Origin: Empedobacter stercoris
GTDB lineage: Bacteria; Bacteroidota; Bacteroidia; Flavobacteriales; Weeksellaceae
Length of the DNA: 53,397 nucleotides
Direction of reading: 5' to 3'
Assembly (NCBI RefSeq): GCF_020281205.1
Contig: NZ_JACXZC010000024.1
Coordinates: 1 to 53,397, forward strand
Under the pieces are notes generated by a model, which worked only from the letters and a program-made list of their open reading frames with translations, made no database searches and was not told the origin of the DNA. The position numbers and the translations under genes were made by a program. Each line of letters opens with the position of its first letter. Within the stretch, counting starts at the first letter, position 1. Positions 34,636 through 42,565 of the stretch are shown piece by piece.

Positions 34636-37600
34636 ATGAATCAAATTTTACTTCCTGAATTAAGATTATCTTACTTTAACAAAGTTGGTTTTAAAAATAC
34701 AATAGAACAAATCGTTTTAGAAAGTGTTAATGTAGATTATTTTTTTCAAAATAGTTATAGAGGTTATGTTGTAATATTAGTAGATGGTAGACGAATTTGT
34801 GTTACATCAAATAAAGATTTTGAATCTACTAATTTTGATTATATATTACTATCAAACAAAAAACCAACTGAACAGTCAATTGAAGATGATATTATCTTAA
34901 AAAGATGGTTAAAACACCCTCTAAAAAGAGAATATACAAATTCCGAAATTGTTAATTCTTGGGCTCGTAATTTTAATTTTTTAGAAGAAGATATTAATGC
35001 AAGAATATATGGATTACGTGAACCTCAAATAGCTGCACTTTATTCAATTTTAAGCCATTTAAAAGTTTCTGATGAAATTGGTACTGTTGTAATGCCTACT
35101 GGTACAGGAAAAACAGAAACAATGTTATCTACTTTAATTGCAGGAAAGTTAAATAAAGTAATTATTACAGTTCCATCAGATGCATTAAGAACTCAAATTT
35201 CAAATAAATTCTTAAAATTAGGATTATTAAAACAGTTTGGAATTATTAATCCAGGTGTTATAAATCCTAAGGTTGGAATAATTTATCAAAGTTTTCAAAA
35301 CAACGAAGATTTAATTGAATTTATCGAAAAATCAAATGTCATTGTTACAACAATGAATATTTTGTCAAATTTGCCACCTAATGTGTTAGCTATTCTTAAT
35401 TCTCATGTCTCAAATGTTTTTATTGATGAAGCACATCATGTTGAAGCAAACTCATGGAAGCGAGTTAGAAAAGCGTTTGACAATAATAAAATTTTACAGT
35501 TTACTGCTACTCCTTTTCGTAATGATCAAAAAAGAATTGAAGGAAAAGTTATTTTTAATTTCAGTTTGAAAAAAGCACAGGAACAAGGATATTTCAGACC
35601 AATAGATTTTCTACCTATTAGAGAATATGACTTAAATAAAGGTCACAAATTAATTGCACAAAAAGCAGTAGAAAAACTACGTGAAGACTTAGCTAATGGA
35701 CATACTCATATTTTGATGGCTAGATGTCAAAAAAAAGCTAAAGCATATGAAGTTTTCAAATATTATGAAGAATATGAAGATCTAAAACCTGTCTTAATTC
35801 ATTCAACTGTATTAAATAAAAAAGAGATTTTACAAAATATTATAAATGGCGAGCATAAAATTATAGTTGCTGTAAATATGCTAGGTGAAGGTTTTGATTT
35901 ACCCCAACTAAAAATTGCAGCTTTTCATGACATTAGAAAAAGTCTACCAATCACATTGCAATTTGCAGGAAGATTTACAAGAACTTCTATTGATGATAAT
36001 TTAGGAAACGCAACTTTTATCGCTAATTTGGCAGATTCTGAAACAGAAAATGAGTTAAGTGATTTATATGCACAAGATTCCGATTGGAATGTCTTATTAT
36101 CAAGATTAAGTTCTGATCAAGTTTCTGAACAAATTGATTTTGAAGAATTCATTAATGGCTTTCAGCATTTAGATAATTCAAAAATTCCTTTTCAAAATAT
36201 AAAATTTGCTTTAAGTACAGTCATTTATAAAAATTTAAATCCTGATTATTCATACGATTTATTAGATTTTAAAAATGGTATCAAAGATTATGATGAGTTG
36301 GAATATAAATTCCATGATTATAATCCTCATGAAAATACAGTTGTAATTATTACAGCCTCTAAATCTGAAGTTGAATGGGTAAATTACAAGGAAGTATTTG
36401 GTTTAGATTGGAAGCTTACAATATTATACTATAACGAGGAAAATAACCTTCTTTTTATTCATAGTTCAGATAAGTCTAATTTATATCCTGAAATAGCAAA
36501 AGCTGTATTAAATGATAATGCTGAACTTATAAATAAGCTTTTAGTTTATCGTAGTTTCTATGATGTAAAACGTGTTTCATTACAAAACGTTGGATTAAAA
36601 GAATTTCTTAATAGAAAAATTCGATTTACAATGCGTGTAGGAACTGATATCCAAGATGCTTTATCCTTAGCTGAACAACAAAGAGGAGAAAAAGCTTTTG
36701 TCTTTGGATCTGGCTATGAGGAAGGTGAAAAAATAACTTTAGGATGCTCTTATAAAGGAAGAATATGGAGTTATTTAAGAAATGATTTAAAGGGTTTTGT
36801 TAATTGGTGTGATAATATAGGAAATAAACTAGTTGATGAAGGTATAGACCCAAATCAAGTCTTACGAGATACTTTAATTCCTGAAGTTATTTATGAAATT
36901 CCTGATGAATATCCAACATATATAGATTGGGATGATAATTTCTATAATTTCCCTGAAGCTAAAATAGAAATAACAATTAATGGAACTTTTAACTCTGCTG
37001 AATGTTCAATTGAATTGATTAATATAGATAATCGAGACGCTATCGAGTTTCAAATAACAACGCCTAACGGAGTTACCAAATTAAAGAAAGAATTATATAT
37101 TGAAACTGATGAACAAGGAAATCAATATCCTAATTTTAGAATAATTTCTTTAGATGGTATTGATTCTGAAATAAAGATAGCTTCTAAAGTTTTTAAAACA
37201 ACGGAGTATTTTAATAAATTCCCGCCTATAATATGGTTTGCTGATGGTTCTGCACTTCAAGGAAACGAATATGTTCAACTTAAACAGATTATACTACCAT
37301 ATCCAGTCGAAAACTTAATTGATTGGAATTGGGATGGAGTTGACTTAAGTAAAGAAGCCCAAGGGATCTATCCTCTTAAAACTAATTCTATTCAATATAA
37401 AGTAATTCAACATTTAATCAATGAAGATTTTGATATTATTTATGATGATGATTATTCAGGAGAAATAGCAGATATTATAACCATAAAAGAACTTGAAAAT
37501 GAAATAAACATACAGTTTTATCATCTAAAATTTGCAAAAGATGGAAAAGTAAATACAAGGGTTGATAATTTTTATGAAGTATGTGGTCAAGCTCAAAAAT

Positions 37601-37896
37601 CAATTCATTGGAAGCATAAGAAAGGATACGAGTTTTTTCAACACTTATTGAGACGAGTAATAAAAGCTAGAAGGGGAAATGAAAGAAGTCGCATTGAAAA
37701 AGGTTCTAAAGAAGATATCGAAAGGTTGTTGACTATTGCTAAAAACAGAAAACCTATGAATTTTGAAATTTTCATCGTTCAACCAAGTTTATCTAAACAA
37801 AAAACATCCGATTCTGTAATGACTTTACTTGGTGTAACAGCAAATTATCTAAAAGAAGTTGCTGACATTGATTTGAAGGTAATTGTGAATGAATAA
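34636..37896 (+). CDS. large SF2 DEAD/DEAH helicase with C-terminal nuclease-like region
   Basis: A 1086-residue protein. An N-terminal region of about 125 residues precedes the RecA-like core: a Q-like GLREPQIAALYSIL, Walker A PTGTGKT (154-160), DEAH (264-267), FTATPF, and motif VI in LQFAGRFTRTS. The C-terminal half (about 500-1086) has no helicase motif. There, YDDDYSGEIAD (936-946) followed after a hairpin by FYHLKFA with Lys965, and then CGQAQKSI, resembles a PD-(D/E)XK core with a changed EXK. This suggests a restriction-type translocase-nuclease. The protein family is not named with certainty. It ends shortly before a hairpin and the RloC-like gene. Confidence 0.8.
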   Translation: MNQILLPELRLSYFNKVGFKNTIEQIVLESVNVDYFFQNSYRGYVVILVDGRRICVTSNKDFESTNFDYILLSNKKPTEQSIEDDIILKRWLKHPLKREYTNSEIVNSWARNFNFLEEDINARIYGLREPQIAALYSILSHLKVSDEIGTVVMPTGTGKTETMLSTLIAGKLNKVIITVPSDALRTQISNKFLKLGLLKQFGIINPGVINPKVGIIYQSFQNNEDLIEFIEKSNVIVTTMNILSNLPPNVLAILNSHVSNVFIDEAHHVEANSWKRVRKAFDNNKILQFTATPFRNDQKRIEGKVIFNFSLKKAQEQGYFRPIDFLPIREYDLNKGHKLIAQKAVEKLREDLANGHTHILMARCQKKAKAYEVFKYYEEYEDLKPVLIHSTVLNKKEILQNIINGEHKIIVAVNMLGEGFDLPQLKIAAFHDIRKSLPITLQFAGRFTRTSIDDNLGNATFIANLADSETENELSDLYAQDSDWNVLLSRLSSDQVSEQIDFEEFINGFQHLDNSKIPFQNIKFALSTVIYKNLNPDYSYDLLDFKNGIKDYDELEYKFHDYNPHENTVVIITASKSEVEWVNYKEVFGLDWKLTILYYNEENNLLFIHSSDKSNLYPEIAKAVLNDNAELINKLLVYRSFYDVKRVSLQNVGLKEFLNRKIRFTMRVGTDIQDALSLAEQQRGEKAFVFGSGYEEGEKITLGCSYKGRIWSYLRNDLKGFVNWCDNIGNKLVDEGIDPNQVLRDTLIPEVIYEIPDEYPTYIDWDDNFYNFPEAKIEITINGTFNSAECSIELINIDNRDAIEFQITTPNGVTKLKKELYIETDEQGNQYPNFRIISLDGIDSEIKIASKVFKTTEYFNKFPPIIWFADGSALQGNEYVQLKQIILPYPVENLIDWNWDGVDLSKEAQGIYPLKTNSIQYKVIQHLINEDFDIIYDDDYSGEIADIITIKELENEINIQFYHLKFAKDGKVNTRVDNFYEVCGQAQKSIHWKHKKGYEFFQHLLRRVIKARRGNERSRIEKGSKEDIERLLTIAKNRKPMNFEIFIVQPSLSKQKTSDSVMTLLGVTANYLKEVADIDLKVIVNE

Positions 37897-37907
37897 AACT
37901 TTCTGAA

Positions 37908-37938
37908 CTCCAAAGCTTGTTGTTGGCAAAGTTTGGAG
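37908..37938 (+). other. hairpin between helicase and RloC-like gene
   Basis: CTCCAAA (37908-37914) and TTTGGAG (37932-37938) form a perfect 7-bp stem with an inner GC/GC pair. No T-tract follows, so it may be an attenuator, an mRNA processing site or a stability element. Confidence 0.35.
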
Positions 37939-37958
37939 GAGAATAAAAACTAATAATT

Positions 37959-40178
37959 ATGATAAAAACAATTACTTTAAAAAATATAGCAACTTATGAT
38001 TCTTCAAATGGTGTTGTTATAGATAATCTAAAAAAGATAAATTTTATCTATGGTGCAAATGGTTGTGGAAAAACCACTTTGTCAAATTTTCTTTTGGAAC
38101 CTGATAATGAAAAGTTTATTGATTGCACGAAAGTATGGGAAAACGATACTCGTCTTAAAATTTTAGTATATAACAAAAAATTTAGAGAACGGAATTTTGG
38201 TAATGGAAAATTAAATGGTGTTTTTACTCTTGGTCAGGCTACAAAAGATGAGATTGAAGTTATTGAAAAAAATAATGAAAAACTAAAGACCATAAAAGAT
38301 GACGGAACAAAGAAACGAGAAACATTAAAAACTCTAAATGATAAAAAACTTGATTTAGAAAATGAATTTAAAGAAAATTGCTGGACTAAAATTTATAAAA
38401 AATATGAAATCGAATTTAAAGAAGCATTTGTGGGAGCCTTGACAAAAGAAAGGTTTAAAGATAAACTCTTGCAAGAGCTTTCAAGTAATTCAGCAACTCT
38501 ATTTACTTTAGAACAATTAAAAGAAAAAGCAAAAACTATTTTTGGAGAAGTCCCACAAAATATAGCATTATTAAATACAATCACATACGATAGAATTTTA
38601 GAAATAGAAAATGATTCTATTTGGAAGAAAATCATTGTAGGTAAATCTGATGTCGATATTGCAAAACTAATTCAAAAACTGAATATTAACGATTGGGTAA
38701 ATCAAGGTAGAACTTACATACAGCAAGATGATGAAACTTGTCCTTTTTGTCAGCAACAAACTATAACAGAAGATTTCAGAAGTCAATTAGAAAGTTTTTT
38801 TGATGAAACTTATATGAACGATATAGAGTCTTTGAAAAAATTAAAACAAGAATATGATTCTTTAATTCAAAATCTTGTTAATGAGTTAAATATCATAGAA
38901 ACAAATCAAAAAAGTTTCAAAGGCACTAAATTAGATGTGGATAAATTTTCTGCTTATCTTAAAACTTTGATTAGTCAGAATACGGCAAATAATGAGTTAT
39001 TGAGTAACAAAACCAAAGAACCGAGCAGAACCATTGAATTAGTATCATTAAAAGAGCAGTTGGATTTAATTTCAGATTTAATGACTTTTACAAATACTGA
39101 AATCGAAAAGCATAATGATATAGTTGCTAATTTCAATACAGAAAAAAAGAATCTTGTTAGTTCAATATGGAAATTTATTATTGAAGAATATAAAGCCGAT
39201 ATAACGACATTTAATTCTCAAAAAAGTGGTTTAGAAACAGGTATTCAAGCATTGCAATTACAATTAGATGCTAAACTAAAAGCATATAGAGAGCTTGATA
39301 TTGAAATAAAAAATTTAAGTAAAAACGTAACAAGTATTCAACCAACAATAGACGAAATAAACCGTTTATTAAAATCATATGGATTTCTCAATTTTGAAAT
39401 TGTTCCTGCTTCAGAAGAAGGCTTTTATCAAATTCAAAGGGAAAACGGAGAGGTTGCAGAACATACGCTTAGTGAAGGCGAAGTTACTTTTATCACTTTT
39501 CTTTATTATTTACAATTAACAAAAGGAGGTTTTTCAGAAGAAACAGTAAACGAAGAAAGAATTTTAGTTATAGATGACCCTATTTCAAGTTTAGATAGTA
39601 ATATTCTATTCATAGTTAGTACCTTAATTAAAGAAATTTTGAAAGATATTCGTGATAATAAAGGAAATATTAAACAAGTAATTCTTTTAACACATAATAT
39701 TTATTTTCACAAAGAAGCTTCATTTGAAGGGATAAATAGAGGAAAAGGCGAAAAAAACAACTATTATATCATAAGAAAAATTAATTCTGTAGCTAACATT
39801 TTTCCATACAATGATAAGAATCCTATTTCATCTTCGTATGAATTATTATGGAATGAAATAAAAGAATATAATAACAATTCTGGAATAACTGTTCAAAATG
39901 CTATGAGAAGAGTTATAGAAAATTATTTTAGCATTCTTGGGAATAAAAGAGATGACACTTTACTTTCAAAATTTGAAAATCCCCAAGAAAAAGAAATTTT
40001 CAGATCATTACTTAGTTGGATTAATGAAGGTTCTCATACATTACCTGATGATTTATTCATTGAATTACCAGATCAATCTATTGAAGCTTATTTAAAGGTT
40101 TTTAAAGATATTTTTATACACACAAATAATATAGGTCATTATGAAATGATGATGGGAATTGAGGAAAACCTAGTGTAG
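37959..40178 (+). CDS. RloC-like AAA anticodon nuclease with zinc hook
   Basis: A 739-residue SMC/Rad50-like ATPase. Walker A is GANGCGKT (32-39), a coiled coil is split by a CPFC zinc hook (261-264), the ABC-type signature is LSEGE (504-508), Walker B LVIDD (536-540), D-loop SSLDS and the H-loop His579. After it, MRRVIENYF with Arg650 and Glu654, and GSH with His693, match the R-x3-E...H triad of PrrC/RloC anticodon nucleases. PrrC (about 400 residues) lacks the hook, so RloC is the closer match. Such enzymes cut tRNA anticodon loops when a linked type I restriction enzyme is blocked, which fits its place after hsdRMS. Confidence 0.88.
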   Translation: MIKTITLKNIATYDSSNGVVIDNLKKINFIYGANGCGKTTLSNFLLEPDNEKFIDCTKVWENDTRLKILVYNKKFRERNFGNGKLNGVFTLGQATKDEIEVIEKNNEKLKTIKDDGTKKRETLKTLNDKKLDLENEFKENCWTKIYKKYEIEFKEAFVGALTKERFKDKLLQELSSNSATLFTLEQLKEKAKTIFGEVPQNIALLNTITYDRILEIENDSIWKKIIVGKSDVDIAKLIQKLNINDWVNQGRTYIQQDDETCPFCQQQTITEDFRSQLESFFDETYMNDIESLKKLKQEYDSLIQNLVNELNIIETNQKSFKGTKLDVDKFSAYLKTLISQNTANNELLSNKTKEPSRTIELVSLKEQLDLISDLMTFTNTEIEKHNDIVANFNTEKKNLVSSIWKFIIEEYKADITTFNSQKSGLETGIQALQLQLDAKLKAYRELDIEIKNLSKNVTSIQPTIDEINRLLKSYGFLNFEIVPASEEGFYQIQRENGEVAEHTLSEGEVTFITFLYYLQLTKGGFSEETVNEERILVIDDPISSLDSNILFIVSTLIKEILKDIRDNKGNIKQVILLTHNIYFHKEASFEGINRGKGEKNNYYIIRKINSVANIFPYNDKNPISSSYELLWNEIKEYNNNSGITVQNAMRRVIENYFSILGNKRDDTLLSKFENPQEKEIFRSLLSWINEGSHTLPDDLFIELPDQSIEAYLKVFKDIFIHTNNIGHYEMMMGIEENLV

Positions 40179-40180
40179 CA

Positions 40181-40291
40181 ATGGGAGCTTATTTTAATGT
40201 TTTAAGAGTGTTAGGTTTATAAGATGATTTCTTTCAATTAGCAGCAGATGATGAGTTTGGTAGAAAATTACAAGATATAGAATTATTGTAA
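40181..40291 (+). pseudogene. HTH antitoxin remnant (HipB-like C-terminus)
   Basis: Read in frame from 40181 this gives MGAYFNVLRVLGL, a stop, then DDFFQLAADDEFGRKLQDIELL, and ends at a stop. The pattern matches the C-terminus of HipB-like antitoxins (NVLRxLGLExD...LAxDDxxGRKLQD). The N-terminal HTH is missing and there is an internal stop. It is a decayed antitoxin, with no partner toxin beside it. Confidence 0.6.
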
Positions 40292-40313
40292 TTACATTTT
40301 TTAAATTAAATTT

Positions 40314-40342
40314 TGTCACAAATTTAGTGAAAATTTGTGACA
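40314..40342. promoter_or_regulatory. operator palindrome of the decayed antitoxin gene
   Basis: TGTCACAAATTT and AAATTTGTGACA are perfect 12-bp arms with a 5-bp spacer, 20 bp before the ruined DUF6088 start codon. AbiEi-type antitoxins autoregulate through such inverted repeats. The operator outlives the gene. Confidence 0.5.
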
Positions 40343-40362
40343 TAAAATTAACCAAAAACAAA

Positions 40363-40542
40363 ATGAAATCATCTAAAAATCAAATAGAAACAAAAATTTC
40401 AAAATCTCCTTTTGGCGAAATATTTTTTTTTGGATGACTTTAATGATTATGGTTCTTCTAATAATGTTCGTAAAGTATTATTGTGCTTAGAGCTAGAAAA
40501 AACGGAAAACGTTTAGCTCAAGGTATTTATCTTAAGTTCTGA
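40363..40542 (+). pseudogene. DUF6088/AbiEi-like antitoxin pseudogene
   Basis: The start MKSSKNQIETKISKSPFGEIFF is in one frame and, after a one-base shift in a T run, continues LDDFNDYGSSNNVRKVL; a second shift gives RARKNGKRLAQGIYLKF. Put together these match the DUF6088 pattern (a winged helix related to AbiEi antitoxins) ending in RLAQGIYLKP-like residues. At least two frameshifts disable it. The AbiEii-type nucleotidyltransferase partner is absent. From 40543 to 40712 there is only a weak hairpin near 40590 and no gene. Confidence 0.6.
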
Positions 40543-40712
40543 TAAAAATTCTTTTGACATCGCACAATTCTATTATATCTTTGCTTAGCGCTTCATCCTC
40601 TAGAATGAGGGATTGTTTTTAGAATACGTATTCCACAATTTTTTTATTTTTTTATAAAAAGTCAAGATAAACTCAATTAAAAATATGTTCCTGATATATA
40701 AAAATTAAAACT

Positions 40713-41504
40713 ATGGAATCCTTAATTAAAAAATATAAAGAACTTGGAATAGATAAAATAATCGATCATGATAAATCTAATCTAATTTCTGTGGTTTATC
40801 ATTCAACTGTTTTAGAGGGATCAACTTTATCTGAAATAGAAGCTTCAGTTTTAATTAATGATGGTTTAACTCCTAAAGGAAAACCTTTAGAACATTCTTT
40901 AATGGTTACGGATCATTATAAGGCTTTAATTTACATACTTGAAGAAGCTAATAATAAAACACCTATTTCTATAGAATTAATTAAAAATATTGGAGCATTT
41001 GTTTTAAAAAATACAGGATCAGTCTATGAGACCATGCTTGGAACTGTTGATGCTACTAAAGGAGAATTTAGAAAAGGAAATGTAATGGCTGGAAATACTT
41101 ATTTTCCTAATTATGATAAAGTGGAAAGGTTGATGAATGATTTGGTCATTAATATTCAAAATAAAATGAGTACAATTCAAACCATAGAAGATCAATTAAA
41201 TTTATCTTTTGACGCTCATTTTAATATGGTGTCAATTCATCCTTTTTATGATGGAAATGGAAGAAGCTCGAGATTATTAATGAATTACATTCAACAATAT
41301 TACAACCTCCCTCTAGCAATCGTTAATTCAGAATCTAAAGTAGATTATATCGAGGCTTTAATTGAAACTAGAGAAAAAGATGACATATCTATTTTCAGAG
41401 ATTTTATGAAAAAAGAATACTCTTCTCAACTGAATGAAGAAATTGAAAAATTTGAAAAAGTAATTAAACCAAATAAGGGACTTGATTTTAAATTTTTATT
41501 TTAA
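40713..41504 (+). CDS. Fic family AMP-transferase, class II (self-inhibited)
   Basis: Fic proteins transfer AMP (rarely other groups) to Ser/Thr/Tyr hydroxyls of target proteins. The 263-residue protein has the full catalytic motif HPFYDGNGR (176-184, HPFx[D/E]GNGR) and an N-terminal inhibitory helix with Ser31-T-V-L-Glu35-Gly36, the [S/T]xxxE[G/N] signature of class II Fic proteins, which clamps ATP until relieved. All key residues are present, so it should be an active but restrained enzyme. It has no partner antitoxin gene because the inhibition is built in. It is the last gene of the island. Confidence 0.9.
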   Translation: MESLIKKYKELGIDKIIDHDKSNLISVVYHSTVLEGSTLSEIEASVLINDGLTPKGKPLEHSLMVTDHYKALIYILEEANNKTPISIELIKNIGAFVLKNTGSVYETMLGTVDATKGEFRKGNVMAGNTYFPNYDKVERLMNDLVINIQNKMSTIQTIEDQLNLSFDAHFNMVSIHPFYDGNGRSSRLLMNYIQQYYNLPLAIVNSESKVDYIEALIETREKDDISIFRDFMKKEYSSQLNEEIEKFEKVIKPNKGLDFKFLF

Positions 41505-41732
41505 TTTATTTTTCTTCATACAAATATTAAATTCAGTATTTAAACGTAGACGAATAGGTTATTTAAAAATTAATTAAAATACACACCTGTTTGGATTCAA
41601 AAACAAATTATTTATATCATTAAAGAGCAAAACAAATCAAGAATTATTTAATCAGTAATATTAAATTGTAATAAATAAGGTTGATTCTTTTATCGGATAT
41701 TACTAATATTTCGTTAAAATATTAATACTTTT

Positions 41733-41752
41733 TGTACACCAATAGTACACCA
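41733..41752 (+). promoter_or_regulatory. right arm-type recombinase sites (TACACCA pair)
   Basis: TACACCA at 41735-41741 and 41746-41752, 11 bp apart, repeat the left-end block at 17593-17610 with one mismatch, 40 bp inside attR. The rest of 41505-41732 is AT-rich and holds no gene. Confidence 0.6.
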
Positions 41753-41791
41753 CAATCATTTGCACCCCTTTTAAATAGAGAGTTTGTTACT

Positions 41792-41809
41792 TTCTGTATC
41801 GGGAAATAA
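41792..41809 (+). other. attR: attR core (copy of the mnmE 3' end)
   Basis: TTCTGTATCGGGAAATAA still spells FCIGK plus stop, although no mnmE frame precedes it. One mismatch (C/T at the Phe codon) separates it from attL. Confidence 0.85.
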
Positions 41810-41835
41810 TACTTATTAGAAATTATATAATATAG

Positions 41836-41870
41836 AAAAAGGTTTTCAATTTTTAATTGAGAACCTTTTT
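41836..41870 (+). terminator. terminator right of attR, probably the original mnmE terminator
   Basis: The arms GAAAAAGGTT-TCAATT and AATTGA-AACCTTTTT with a T-tract lie 27 bp after the attR stop codon. In the uninterrupted chromosome this is the position of the mnmE terminator. Confidence 0.7.
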
Positions 41871-41882
41871 CATTTTTTGGTT

Positions 41883-42062
41883 TTACGATTTCATCTTAAA
41901 AGCAATCAAAAATTCGTCAAATGTAAGGAAGTCACTTTTTTCTTTTCCGATTAACTGCTTGGCTCTATTGAGTAAGCGTAGACTTTGCCTATACCCCTTT
42001 CCCGTAATAATTGATACATCTTTTGGATAAATCACCATTCTTTGTAATTCGTTATTTTTCAT
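41883..42062 (-). CDS. small HTH-like protein
   Basis: A 59-residue protein, MKNNELQRMVIYPKDVSIIT then GKGYRQSLRLLNRAKQLIGK, ending in DFLTFDEFLIAFKMKS. The two helices around ITGKGYRQSLRLLN look like a small helix-turn-helix fold. I cannot name the family. It lies right beside the island and follows the gene cassette at 42163-43720 on the same strand, after a 100-bp gap. Confidence 0.55.
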   Translation of the reverse strand: MKNNELQRMVIYPKDVSIITGKGYRQSLRLLNRAKQLIGKEKSDFLTFDEFLIAFKMKS

Positions 42063-42162
42063 TTCTGTAATAATTAGTATTACCTCAATGAAACTTAAAT
42101 GAATGTTGTTAAAATTTACATTAATAAATTAAGATTTCCAAATCTTATTTCTAATCATACAC

Positions 42163-42351
42163 TTAATCTTCGTCGAAGGGGTTGTTTTTCTTATGCAATA
42201 AATATGATGTTCCATAACTGCAAATTGCACCAACTATTCCCATACAAATCGTATAAACAAGTTGTTCCCATTGAATGGTCGCTACCAAACTTGTCACAGT
42301 TCCTCCTATTGTCCCAACAATTAGCGATGTATTACTATTATTCATCATCAT
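42163..42351 (-). CDS. tiny membrane protein (holin-like)
   Basis: A 62-residue protein with two hydrophobic stretches (LIVGTIGGTVTSLVATI; LVYTICMGIVGAICSYGTSYLL) and a charged end (HKKNNPFDED). Size and topology resemble small phage-type holins, which is only suggestive. It overlaps the upstream gene by 14 bp and is the last of a coupled set of four. Confidence 0.5.
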   Translation of the reverse strand: MMMNNSNTSLIVGTIGGTVTSLVATIQWEQLVYTICMGIVGAICSYGTSYLLHKKNNPFDED

Positions 42352-42565
42352 TACTATAGTTTTTGTCGTTTACTGTTAATTGACTCACTGCTGATAAAAC
42401 ACCACCAGCAACTGTTAGGTAACCACCTATCGTTATAATTGTTGTTGGTAATGCAATAGGTGCAGCTATTAATACACCTCCAATTGCAGCTAAGGTTAAT
42501 CCAACATTTCGTATTCGTTGGAACAATTTAGGTGTAGGTGCTGTAAAACGATTAAGAATTGTCAT
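42338..42565 (-). CDS. small membrane protein
   Basis: A 75-residue protein, basic at the N-terminus (MTILNRFTAPTPKLFQRIRN), with two hydrophobic segments rich in Gly, Ala and Ile (VGLTLAAIGGVLIAAPIAL; IITIGGYLTVAGGVLSAV). No family is recognised. It overlaps its neighbours on both sides by 14 bp. Confidence 0.5.
   Translation of the reverse strand: MTILNRFTAPTPKLFQRIRNVGLTLAAIGGVLIAAPIALPTTIITIGGYLTVAGGVLSAVSQLTVNDKNYSNDDE

Larger units (their letters stand above)
17483..41791. mobile_element. 24.3-kb integrative island in mnmE (replication, SOS and defence genes)
   Basis: Bounded by an 18-bp near-perfect direct repeat of the mnmE 3' end and entered from the left by a tyrosine recombinase gene. 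Paired TACACCA arm boxes lie inside both ends. A probable native mnmE terminator follows the right copy. Contents in order: integrase, membrane protein, HTH protein, VapE-like ATPase, primase, RHH protein, hypothetical, SRAP-UmuC-UmuD, hypothetical, type I RM with extra nucleases, SF2 helicase, RloC-like nuclease, antitoxin ruins, Fic. There are no relaxase, T4SS or virion genes, so an integrative mobilizable or satellite-like element is more likely than an ICE or prophage. Confidence 0.85.

Noticed and set aside
17483-41791. Prophage or full conjugative element
   Set aside because: No capsid, tail, terminase, lysis, relaxase or type IV secretion genes are seen within the island.
42099-42359. 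Rightward 86-codon frame
   Set aside because: It lies opposite to two tightly coupled small membrane protein genes and is most likely their shadow.
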